Shown here piece after piece: positions 45,783 to 64,000 of a DNA stretch of 64,000 bases; position 1 is the first letter of the stretch, and each line of letters begins with the position of its first letter. The notes under the pieces were generated by a model. That model searched no databases and was not told the origin of the DNA. It was given only the letters and a program-made list of their open reading frames with translations. Source of the stretch: Cercis canadensis (taxonomy: Eukaryota > Streptophyta > Magnoliopsida > Fabales > Fabaceae); contig QAOA01002813.1 of the NCBI GenBank assembly GCA_003255065.1, forward strand, positions 1,186 to 65,185, in the 5' to 3' direction. Position numbers and translations under genes: made by a program.

Positions 45783-46345
45783 TTAGGCTGTGAATTAGAA
45801 GTAGAGAAGAAAGTAGAAGCAAATTGTGAGAGTGAATGGTTGCAGCAAGGCTCCCAATATATAGTGATTTCCAAGTTCTACCACTGTTCTTAGTCCCTAA
45901 TAGAGGATCCCTAACTTTATCTTTGTTCTCTTTGTGACTCTTTCTTTATTTAACTATACGTGGTTCTATTTCTTCTCATTTTCCTCTCCTCAAATAACAG
46001 ACACTGCTGAAAGCAATAATGAATCCCCTATTGCTATCAGCATTATAACACAAATGAATCACTTAGCTACACTACATGTATGAGGAATGTAGACTTTGTA
46101 TGTATCAGTGATTTCTTGAATAAAATTGTAAATATATAGACAAAGTGGAAAGAAAGAAAGAGTGAGGATAAAAATTATTTATCTGTGCTTAATGTGAAAG
46201 TAAACAGATCCTGTGGAACATGAGTGGAATTGAGTGTCACTCCATACTGCGAGTCAGGGAGTAAAATATAGGAGTTGGTAATAACAGGTTTTTTCACTGA
46301 TAATAAATATAGAATTTGTTCTCAAAAGTAAGGAAGAAAATGGTA
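45783..46345. other. Upstream region of the BURP fragment (duplicate of 29844-30400)
   Basis: Aligns closely with the upstream region of the intact BURP gene, including the TATA-like element near 45860. No gene. Confidence 0.65.
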
Positions 46346-47140
46346 ATAGCCGGTGAAGTGTTTGGAAGTGGGGATGTGAAAAAAATTCAAATTCAAAGGA
46401 TCACGTGGTCTTTACTCTTTACGGGGATATAAAGCAAATTCGTGAACATTGTATAGTGGGTGTATCATGTATGGTAAATTTTTTAAGTGGAGGAAATTAA
46501 GAAAAAAAAAAAGTGAGGAATTTGAAAGAGAAATTTCAAGAAAAGAGGAAGGGTAAGCTGATAAAATTAAAAAAATAAAATAAAGAAATAAGATAAAAGT
46601 GGATAGACACGTGTGGAAAGTGTTTAGAGGGGATAATAGGATTACTCGGTCGCGAAGTAGATAGATGTTCACACAGATGGCGCGAGTTTCCTGGAGAGAC
46701 TCTTTCTTTTCTCTCTCTCTCTCTTTTCTTGAAGCATGAGGGATTTGGGGCTTTTGAGTTGTGATATGGGAAGGGAATGGGTTCTAGAAGTGGCCACGTG
46801 GAGCTCTGCCAAAGGGAACATGGCGTGTGGGGGTCATCTCAGCCATTGTCACGGACGTGTTTGACTGCTGACTTGGCACAGACACCTATCCACGGCTCTC
46901 TCATATTGAGACAACACCCTTACTGCCACGTCAGTGTACCTGTACCATCCTGTTCTAGTCTTACACGTTGCTATGATAATAATGTAATAATAATGTAGTA
47001 ACACACCATAACAGTGATAATAATCATGGGCCAAAAATGCACAAATGGAAAAAAAAGTGTATACCTTATCCTTATTGACAAGTTTAACTGAGTAGTAAGA
47101 GCATTTTAGTTAATTCAAGTGTATACCTTACTGCCACATC
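46346..47140. other. Unique insert of about 800 bp rich in ACGT-core elements
   Basis: Not present at the matching point of the sister copy (near 30405-30520). It has no gene. It contains ATCACGTGGTC (about 46400), GACACGTGTGG (about 46606), GGCCACGTGGAG (about 46791), GGACGTG (about 46853) and GCCACGTCAG (about 46924), a GA/CT-rich run near 46700 and a TAATAATAATG run. It looks like plant promoter sequence; its source is unknown. Confidence 0.45.
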
Positions 47141-48994
47141 GAAAACAATTTTTTCTGTAGGATCAATGGCCACTTGCTTATATTAGAGAACGGTGGAAAT
47201 TTTTGGTAACTTATACACCTTCCAAGAATAGCCATTGCATTAATTAGTTAATTGGTGTTCACCTAAGAAGCACGGAATTACAATAAATTTTAGAATGAGG
47301 TAGGTTAGAAGTTAGAACTCAATTATATAAAGATTAATTACAATTATGAGGAATTTTATTTGTAAATGATCATAGAAGAATTTAAGTTTATGGGCTTTTC
47401 AGAAACAGATCCGTTTAAACAAAAGAGTGATCAGCACCATCACTAACTAGACCCAACTATTTCAGACCAATAAAAAGAGGACCCAACTAAAGAAATTATT
47501 GAAACGCTTCGTATAGCAGTAAAGGGTCTTTTATCCTTTCTTTTCGATTGTTTTCGAAGATGATTAGCGTACCGAGGTTGACTTGACTTGCTTGCATGCT
47601 TACTATTACCTCAGTCTTATTTCTGAGTGGGAAGAGTCGCAGCCCTTACATGTAAAGTCATACAACCTTTGTCCTTCAAAAACACAGGTTAGATTTCTTT
47701 GATTGATCCCACAATAGGAAAAGAAAATTCGAACTGAAAGATGATTTTTTAATGCATCATTTCATGTAAACCATGCATCCTTTTCAATTTTTATTTATTT
47801 TCAAAATGTTGATCCATGACTCAAGTAATTACGTGAAAACCTTTGTCTATTTCCTTTTATTTTCAAAATTTTGACCCATGACTCAGGAAACACCAAAATG
47901 AACTGTCAAAGTTATGACAGCTATCCGAACTCAACATTATCGTGCATTTGCTTTCAAAGACTGCAATTAAGATTCCATCTGCATGAGTTACCAGAGTAGA
48001 AAGTCATGTTATGCGTGAGCATTGTGAAAGTAACTGCTCACCCAATGAAGCATAATTCCATAAATAAGATTATGACACACAAGAAGACTTCCTGTTGTCT
48101 TGGTCAACCTTCTTCATAAATTATTAACCATTAACTTCTCTCCAGCATGATTTTCAAATTACTACTTAATGAAAATTTCTTCACCAAACATCACTTTTTG
48201 CAGTGCAACATGGAGACTCTTAACAGCGTAGTGTTCAAGGCACCTCGCCATCTCTTAGGAACCAAGGGTTTAATGTCAGGGGTTTGATTTTCTTCTACTT
48301 TCTTTCTCCTTCCTCATGAGCACAGTGTGATATTTATACTTAAAAACAAAATCAAGACTGATTTATACGTGTTTGGATGAAAAACAAGTCCTGCTAGATC
48401 AGGCTAAACGTATTTCCTTCACCACAGCATTAATCTTTGTAGGTAAGGCTTGAAGTTCAACGTTGTTAAATGAGAAACCATCAGTTGCATAAGATGTTGC
48501 AGCAAGCTCAGAGAAAGGAAGCTCCAGGTCTTCTTTCAGGCCTCATCATTGCTAACGAAAGGCTTATCATTAAAGGCATAATATTATGACATTTAACCAG
48601 TTATGATGAAACCCCAGTAACTGCTATTTGAAAAAGGTCAAAGGACTGTAAATTTTACAAGTTATACTGTGAATTAGAAGGACAAGGACGTCACCTGATC
48701 TGTAAAATTTGATCAGAAAGTATATTTACTTTACCTACTTATTGCTTTTTGTTGTTATATACTTGCAACCTAGAAAAAGTTGTCACATACTTGATTATAG
48801 AGTATAGTTTGACTCAAATATTTTATCGGGCTGGCTGGATTATGTTTATTAAAGAGAAATGAGTGAATGACAATCTTGGTGTGTCATTTGATTGGATTAA
48901 AGAAACCAGAGTTACTAGAACAACTACAGGAATATACTGAATTTAAAGTTGCTATACAATGTATAGATGTAGTAATATTAAGTAAATTAGTCCT
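47141..48994. other. Spacer downstream of S-RLK B, duplicate of 30520-34843 without the Pack-MULE
   Basis: Matches the first block on both sides of the Pack-MULE insertion point; the single ATTATATAA at 47322-47330 marks the empty site. No gene recognised. Confidence 0.7.
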
Positions 48995-52645
<3,651 letters not shown>

Positions 52646-53640
52646 TACTCTAGGTGATTTGTGCTACGGTTCACATGTTGTAAGATATACTTCCATGATG
52701 TTGGACTAAGAGGCGTGGACCCTGACTTGTAGTTACAGGTCTTTCACGTAATTTGTGATACAGAATTTAGTTCCATAAATAAATGAATCTAGGCTCTTGT
52801 TAACCAATCAAATATTCTCCAAGCCAGTTGGCGCCGTCACTATTTCCACCCTTGACATCTGAATTAGCATATGCAGTAAAGGAATAGATAAATCATTTTT
52901 AGCCTTACATTTCTCAAGTGTCGTACGTACTTGCATTTACCCAAGAAAGTGTAGTATCAGGCAATTTAAGCTCAGTAAATCTTTTAAAAATCTTTAGTTT
53001 TCTCCTTGCAGCTCCTTTGTTGAGTAAAATTTAGAGTATGCAACTCTAAACTTACTAATATTGGACCCAAACAAGTAAACAAATTACTTGTATTATACCC
53101 ACAGTAAAAGACACTACAACACTTTGCAAGGACCACTCACAATTGAAGAGAAATATGACACTCAAAAGAAAGCTCACAACTCAAGACACCACTCTCATGT
53201 AAAGAGATGCCTCACTTTCTCTTACACACAAAACAAGCTTAGCTACTCCTATTTATAGGTGATGGAGGAGGTGGGAACTACTAGCCTAGACACATGTAGA
53301 ATAAGCTACAAAGTTCTAGAATAAACTACAACATATCTCAAGGTTTCTAGAACCTTCTAGACAGCTCCAGAGTCTTCTAGGATTGTCTAGTTCCTTCATC
53401 CAGGTTCTAGGATGCTCTGGAATCTTCTAGAAGCTTCTTCATCCTTCCAGCACCTTCTAGGATGTTCTAGAATTTTCCAGCACCTTCTAGCTCATGCTAG
53501 TTTACTCTAGAACATTCTAGAGTCTTCTAGTCTACTCTAGCTATCTCTAAAATTTTCTAGAAGGGAGAAGACAATGCTGCATACCTTCTTTAACATGCTT
53601 CACTGCGTACACATCTTTAGCATCAGGCAATTTGAGTTGC
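52646..53640 (-). pseudogene. S-RLK remnant upstream of gene B, interrupted by an LTR-like insertion
   Basis: PAN-region pieces on the minus strand (FTAYANSDVKGGNS, LKLPDTTLSWVNAS-like) at about 52755-53015, continuing at about 53596-53640. The same remnant is upstream of gene C (60800-61120) and gene A (42512-44690). No usable frame. The first 100 bp upstream of the ATG is the probable promoter of gene B. Confidence 0.7.
53018..53595 (-). mobile_element. Solo-LTR-like insertion (Copia-type ends) with heat-shock elements
   Basis: A 578-bp insertion absent from the same place upstream of gene C. Read on the minus strand it starts TGTTAAAGAAGG and ends TTTACTCAACA, so it has TGTT...AACA ends. 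It has a TATA box CCTATAAATAGGAG (about 53245-53258). Upstream of that are clustered TTCTAGAA units, including GAATCTTCTAGAAGCTTC (53420-53437), TTCTAGAACCTTC (53345-53357) and TTCTAGAATTTTC (53465-53477). No internal domains. The target duplication is not clear. It is a fossil LTR standing alone. Confidence 0.7.
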
Positions 53641-56236
53641 TATGTTACACCCCTTGAAAATGGGGGGTTGTCATAAATAAACTACTACTTGATTGATCGG
53701 CTGGTTATAGATTTTATTAGTTATAAAGTGAAACACAATTTTTTAAAATTTACAAGTTAACCAACCCATCAAAACATGACGTTTTACCAGCTGCCCATTT
53801 AATCAAAACGACGTGGCTTTACATAATTCCCAATTCCTACCCTAACATCTGTAAACATGGCGGGAACTTGGAAATTAGAAGTTGGAACCAGAGCTATATT
53901 AATATTATTTGCATATTATTTTTTATTGTGTTCATGTGATACATTTAAGTTTAAATTTAACTGGCTTTCAAATTTCTTTAATCTTAATTTTAATTAAACT
54001 CTCTTAATTTTTTTTTTCTATGGTTGAACCAGAATACCTTTTTAAGGAGTTACATACTTTTATTTCTAATAAGTAAAATAAGAGTTATTAATTTATTTTG
54101 AATTTAATTTTGATCCACTAATTTAATGCAATCATTTTTTTTATAGGATTTAAGATTTAGAATTTAAGAAAAAGAAAAAGGTCCACCAAGATATTGAACC
54201 CCTAAGTACCATAGTGTCTGGCCATGATTTAGTCACAGTTGAACCAAAGTCTTTGGTCTAATTTAATGCAGTCAATAACCATATATTATCACATGTTAAA
54301 AAAACTATTAAAAATTGATGTGATATTTTTTTTTATTTGATTATAATGTATAAAATTTTTAGAATTAAATTTGTTTTTTTTTTTATTGTTTTTACATTAA
54401 AATACTTCACATATTTTATACTTATAAACTTGACAACATTAATCAAATTTGGTTGACGTTGGTCAAAAAAAAAAATTTGGAGGTTTATTAAATTTTACAA
54501 GTTTTTACTAAAAAAAAAATAATTTCACATTTCACATTAAGTACATGTTATTAAACACACACTAATAGTGTGTAAGGACAAGATGTCAATGATATTTGGG
54601 TCTAACAATATGTTTTTTTGGTCATAAGAGAATCGTATAATTGATGTCAAGGGTTATATTTTTGTTGTGCATTTCCCTCCTATTTTTTTTTGGTGAACTT
54701 TATCTTACCTCACCCAACAGAAAAAAAAAAAAAAANAAAAAAAAAAAAAAAAAATGATTGAAAGAATATCTTTGTTAAAAGAATGACTTGATAAGTCGAC
54801 TAGTAGTATACATGCAGGTTGCCGACAAGGCTTAGCGGACACCAAAAATGAATTGACATTTGACACTCCCCCCTTTCCTTCTTTCCCTTTTCTGTGTTGT
54901 TTCCCTTAATTTTGTATACTTGTTATGGTGGATACGTGACCCAGCTACCTAGGATTTTGATTAATTGTTGAAGTTAATTGCTTTTGATAAAGGTGAACCA
55001 TAACTTGATTGAATTCTTAATTTGTAAAAAGTTTTAATTTATTTATTGCTGTTGTGAAAATAACAAAATTGTAAAGTATAGGATAGAAATATATATATAT
55101 ATATATATATATAACATACTAAGCAAGTTAGGTACATATCTTTCTCCTCATTTTCAATATTGTTTTGACAAATCTTTAATCAATAACTATTTTGACCATA
55201 AATATCAATGCTCTTCAAAAGGAGGTATTCTCATCCTTTAAGTTCTTCTAGAAAGGATATGAAGAAACAAGCAATCAAATGATACAGCCTCTTCTACAGC
55301 ATTAAGCACAAGTTTCATTTCACTAAAACTTTTTAGAGCCCTCAAAGAAAACTCCGTTAGAGTTTAGAGCACAAAATAACAAGAAGCAAGCACGTATGAA
55401 ATTTTTGTTTACAGTTATTAATTACACTGGTTATCTGGTGCATGTGTTCACTAAGGCATTTCTCTTCATTGGATACAAGCATGCTATTGTTCTTTGCATT
55501 TGCCATTTAGCTTCACCTGATAATTTTAATTTTAGTTCCTCGTGGAAAGCCCATATTAAGTTTTTCTTTTTTGAAACGAAGCCCATAATACAAGCTGCTT
55601 TACATAAAGCCCATTGGGTGTCAATGGAGACAAAAGCCCATTAGCAATGAGTATCTTTACATAAAGTGCATTTTTTTAAAAAAATTAATTTTGAATTTGA
55701 ACACAAAACTCATAAATTTTGAGGACAATTTCAGTATTACTCAACTACAAACTGTTTAGTTGCAACTTTTTTTTAAAGATAATAAAATAATCGTCTAAGA
55801 TTTATAGGAACAAAACATACCACTAAACAAATGTCAATATAAGTTCTCAACTATATCCTTTTGTTTTAACCAAAAAAAAAAAAAAACCATGAAGGATGAT
55901 TCATGTGTATTATTAATTTGAGAGCATTTGCAGTTGCACCCCTTTTTTTTAAAAAAAATAAAATTAAAATGAGTAAACCTACATTTGAATCCTCGAAAGA
56001 TTGGACTTTCAACAAAATCGTCTCTCAAAGATAGAAAACAACAAATTAGTCCTTAAAAGATAGGACATCTATAACAAAATGGTCCGTTGTCAGTTAGGGC
56101 TGGTAACAGGTAACATAATAGAAGTTACATAATTAACAAGAGTTTATCTCCTCCCATTATTACACCCTATTTGATTCAATAAAATTTGAACACATAAATG
56201 CTTACAAGTGAAAAGCTAAATACTTAATTAGTGGGG
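53641..56236. other. Spacer upstream of gene B, near-identical to 61126-63766
   Basis: No gene recognised. It holds A-runs, an (AT)n run at about 55090-55112 and an N at 54736 in a poly-A. A short plus-strand open frame at 55396-55644 is kept in part in the sister copy, but the two C-termini differ and match no family. The right end is the junction of the B and C blocks. Confidence 0.6.
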
Positions 56237-56625
56237 TTCAAGGCACCTCGCCATCTCTTAGGAACCAAGGGTTTAATGTCAGGGGTTTGATTTTCTTCTA
56301 CTTTCTTTCTCCTTCCTCATGAGCACATTGTGATATTTATACTTAACAACAAAATCAAGACTGATTTATACATGTTTTGATGAAAAAAAAAAATCCTTCA
56401 ACGTTGTTAAATGAGAAACCATTAGTTGCATAAGATGTTGCAGCAAATATTTCATCGGTCTGGCTGGGATTACGTTTATTAAAGAGAAATGAATGAATGA
56501 CAATCTTGGTGTATCATTTGATTGGATTAAAAAAACCAGAGTTACTAGAACAACTACAAAAATATACTGAATTTAAAGTTGCTATACAATGTATAGATGT
56601 AGAAATAATTAAGTAAATTAGTCCT
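56237..56625. other. Start of block C (3' flank of gene C)
   Basis: From TTCAAGGCACCTCGCCATC onward it matches 48230 onward, with internal losses compared with block B. No gene. Confidence 0.6.
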
Positions 56626-60710
<4,085 letters not shown>

Positions 60711-61125
60711 TACTCTAGGTGATTTGTGCTACGGTTCACATGTTGTAAGATATACTTCCATGATGTTGGACTAAGAGGCGTGGACCCTGACTTGTAGTTA
60801 CAGGTCTTTCACGTAATTTGTGATACAGAATTTAGTTCCATAAATAAATGAATCTAGGCTCTTGTTAACCAATCAAATATTCTCCAAGCCAGTTGGCGCC
60901 GTCACTATTTCCACCCTTGACATCTGAATTAGCATATGCAGTAAAGGAATAGATAAATCATTTTTAGCCTTACATTTCTCAAGTGTCGTACGTACTTGCA
61001 TTTACCCAAGAAAGTGTAGTATCAGGCAATTTAAGCTCAGTAAATCTTTTAAAAATCTTTAGTTTTCTCCTTGCAGCTCCATGCTTCACTGCGTGCGTAC
61101 ACATCTTTAGTATCAGGCAATTTGA
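60711..61125 (-). pseudogene. S-RLK remnant upstream of gene C
   Basis: Same PAN-region scrap as upstream of gene B (FTAYANSDVKGGNS on the minus strand), here uninterrupted. It shows the pre-insertion state for the LTR-like element at 53018-53595. The first 100 bp upstream of the ATG is the probable promoter of gene C. Confidence 0.7.
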
Positions 61126-62705
61126 GTTTCTATGTTACACCCCTTGAAAATGGGGGGTTGTCATAAATAAACTACTACTTGATTGATCGGCTGGTTATAG
61201 ATTTTATTAGTTATAAAGTGAAACACAATTTTTTAAAATTTACAAGTTAACCAACCCATCAAAACATGACGTTTTACCAGCTGCCCATTTAATCAAAACG
61301 ACGTGGCTTTACATAATTCCCAATTCCTACCCTAACATCTGTAAACATGGCGGGAACTTGGAAATTAGAAGTTGGAACCAGAGCTATATTAATATTATTT
61401 GCATATTATTTTTTATTGTGTTCATGTGATACATTTAAGTTTAAATTTAACTGGCTTTCAAATTTCTTTAATCTTAATTTTAATTAAACTCTCTTAATTT
61501 TTTTTTTCTATGGTTGAACCAGAATACCTTTTTAAGGAGTTACATACTTTTATTTCTAATAAGTAAAATAAGAGTTATTAATTTATTTTGAATTTAATTT
61601 TGATCCACTAATTTAATGCAATCATTTTTTTTATAGGATTTAAGATTTAGAATTTAAGAAAAAGAAAAAGGTCCACCAAGATATTGAACCCCTAAGTACC
61701 ATAGTGTCTGGCCATGATTTAGTCACAGTTGAACCAAAGTCTTTGGTCTAATTTAATGCAGTCAATAACCATATATTATCACATGTTAAAAAAACTATTA
61801 AAAATTGATGTGATATTTTTTTTTATTTGATTATAATGTATAAAATTTTTAGAATTAAATTTGTTTTTTTTTTTATTGTTTTTACATTAAAATACTTCAC
61901 ATATTTTATACTTATAAACTTGACAACATTAATCAAATTTGGTTGACGTTGGTCAAAAAAAAAAATTTGGAGGTTTATTAAATTTTACAAGTTTTTACTA
62001 AAAAAAAAATAATTTCACATTTCACATTAAGTACATGTTATTAAACACACACTAATAGTGTGTAAGGACAAGATGTCAATGATATTTGGGTCTAACAATA
62101 TGTTTTTTTGGTCATAAGAGAATCGTATAATTGATGTCAAGGGTTATATTTTTGTTGTGCATTTCCCTCCTATTTTTTTTTGGTGAACTTTATCTTACCT
62201 CACCCAAAAAAAAAAAAAAAAATGATTGAAAGAATATCTTTGTTAAAAGAATGACTTGATAAGTCGACTAGTAGTATACATGCAGGTTGCCGACAAGGCT
62301 TAGCGGACACCAAAAATGAATTGACATTTGACACTCCCCCCTTTCCTTCTTTCCCTTTTCTGTGTTGTTTCCCTTAATTTTGTATACTTGTTATGGTGGA
62401 TACGTGACCCAGCTACCTAGGATTTTGATTAATTGTTGAAGTTAATTGCTTTTGATAAAGGTGAACCAGAACTTGATTGAATTCTTAATTTGTAAAAAGT
62501 TTTAATTTATTTATTGCTGTCGGAAGACCATTTGCTTTGACTAGTAATTTCTTTACTTTTCCTTTTCTTTTTTCTCCATGAGATAAGATCAGTGGACCAT
62601 TCTCTTTCTAAACTTCTGAAAGTGAGAGGAATCGATTTATATAATGGAAGTAAATTAAAGAAAGTATATAAAGTGAAAATAAAAAAATTGTAAAATATAG
62701 GATAG

Positions 62706-62757
<52 letters not shown>

Positions 62758-63766
62758 TNACAAGTTAATTAGGTACATATCTTTCTCCTCATTTCCAATA
62801 TTGTTTTGAAAAATCTTTAATCAATAACTATTTTGACCATAAATATCAATGCTCTTCAAAAGGAGGTATCCTCATCCTTTAAGTTCTTTTAGAAAGGATA
62901 TGAAGAAACAAGCAATCAAATGATACAGCCTCTTCTACAGCATTAAGCACAAGTTTCTTTTCACTAAAACTTTTTAGAGCCCTCAAAGAAAACTCCGTTA
63001 GAGTTTAGAGCACAAAATAACAAGAAGCAAGCACGTATGAAAATTTTCTTTACAGTTATTAATTACACTGGTTATCCGGTGCATGTGTTCCCTAAGGCAT
63101 TTCTCTTCATTGGATACAAGCATGCTATTGTTCTTTACATTTGCCATTTAGCTTCATTTGATAATTTTAATTTTAGTTCCTCGTGGAAAGCCCATATTAA
63201 CTTTTTCTTTTTTGAAACGAAGCCCATAATACTCAATTGACAATGAGGGAAGACAGGCTGTTTTACATAAAGCCCATTGGGTGTCAATTGAGACAAAAGC
63301 CCATTAGCAATGAGTATCTTTACATAAAGTGCATTTTTTTTTAAAAAAAAATTAATTTTAAATTTGAACACAAAACTCATAAATTTTGAGGATAATTTAG
63401 TATCACTCAACTACAAACCATTTAGTTGTAATTGTTTTTTAAAGATAATAAAATAATCATCAAAGATTTATAGGAGCAAAACATCCCACGAAACAAAGGT
63501 CAATATAAGTGCTCAACTATATCCTTTCGTTTTAACAAAAAAAAGTCATCAGCGATGATTCATTTGTATTAATTTGCGGGCATTTGTAGTTGCACCATTT
63601 TTTTTTTTAAAAAAAAATCAAATTAAAATCTTTTTTTTTTTTTTCCTAATAGAGGTTACATAATTAACAAGAGAGTTTATCTCCTCCATTATTACACCTT
63701 ATGTGATTCAATAAAATTCGAACACATAAGTGCTTACAAGTGAAAAGCTAAATACTTAATTAGTGG
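61126..63766. other. Spacer upstream of gene C, near-identical to 53641-56236
   Basis: No gene recognised. It matches the block B spacer closely, including shared poly-A and poly-T runs. It has about 150 bp (62521-62690) that block B lacks, a long (AT)n run at about 62709-62751 and an N at 62759. Similarity to block B ends at about 63766 (AATTAGTGGGG). Confidence 0.65.
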
Positions 63767-64000
63767 GGTATCCCTTTGGGACTGTTTTGTTGGATAGTAA
63801 TAAAATCAGCTTTTATTGTGAAGTTTACAACTTAAAGAAGAAAAACCATCATGTATTTGACTACAACCCAAAATGTATGCTTAAGATTCAATTTGCTTTG
63901 TTTTAGACTTTAGTAACCATGAAGTTGATTATTTCTTTCATTACAAAATCATAAATAATTCACTCTACATACTAAGCAGATGATAAAAAAAATATTATAT
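63767..64000. other. Unique sequence to the window edge
   Basis: AT-rich, beyond the end of the duplicated block. Nothing recognised. Confidence 0.4.

Noticed and set aside
53018-53595. Clear 5-bp target duplication for the heat-element-rich insertion
   Set aside because: The bases next to the TGTT/AACA ends do not repeat, and the empty site in block C does not show a clean 5-mer, so I call the ends probable only.
55396-55644. Open frame of 82 codons repeated at 63037-63240
   Set aside because: Its presence in both blocks follows from the recent duplication. The C-termini differ and there is no homology or promoter evidence.
62507-62755. Open frame beginning with a run of IY pairs
   Set aside because: It is a translation of the (AT)n microsatellite and contains an N next to it.

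Overview
The window is nuclear DNA from a flowering plant, almost certainly a eudicot. It is AT-rich, its genes have GT-AG introns, and it holds plant-only families (G-type lectin S-receptor-like kinases, BURP proteins) and plant transposon families (Athila-like Ty3/Gypsy, Mutator-like elements, MITEs). I cannot name the species. Exon borders below were worked out by hand from GT-AG sites and conserved phase. In every gene called intact the exon lengths sum to a whole number of codons.

Left part (1-15160): an older tandem array of S-receptor-like kinase (S-RLK) genes, all on the minus strand. A degenerate copy is cut by the window edge (1-3476). A short remnant follows (4487-4833), then an intact 7-exon gene (5824-9091, 817 aa), then an open gene with an in-frame gap of about 119 residues in its ectodomain (10541-13457, 696 aa), then a 3'-only pseudogene (about 14366-15030).

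Middle part (15160-30700): two BURP-domain genes. One is broken and lacks exons 1-2 (16039-16803); one is intact (28473-29843, 301 aa). Between them lies a broken Athila-like Ty3/Gypsy fossil (17407-25482) bracketed by a 95-bp direct repeat, and then a probable solo LTR (about 25723-27032).

Right part (29300-64000): the unit BURP gene + spacer + S-RLK was duplicated (29.3-38.5 kb and 44.7-52.7 kb), and the second S-RLK with its upstream spacer was duplicated again (block junction near 56236). This gives three intact, very similar S-RLK genes, here called A (34844-38494), B (48995-52645) and C (56626-60710). The copies differ by insertions, so each serves as an empty-site control for the others. 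A 2.4-kb Mutator-like element with a 9-bp target duplication carries a piece of a mitochondrial dicarboxylate-carrier gene. A related element with a three-fold 589-bp tandem array sits upstream of gene A. A second gene-carrying element with TIRs of about 440 bp holds the last exon of a lipoxygenase. A solo-LTR-like insertion rich in heat-shock elements lies upstream of gene B only, and a MITE lies in an intron of gene C only.

The S-RLKs are predicted plasma-membrane receptors (signal peptide, lectin/S-locus-glycoprotein/PAN ectodomain, one membrane helix, RD Ser/Thr kinase). The BURP protein is predicted to be secreted to the wall or apoplast. No tRNA, rRNA or CRISPR feature was seen. Four single N characters mark assembly joins; at least one (45501) is flanked by an exact 111-bp repeat that looks like an unmerged contig overlap.
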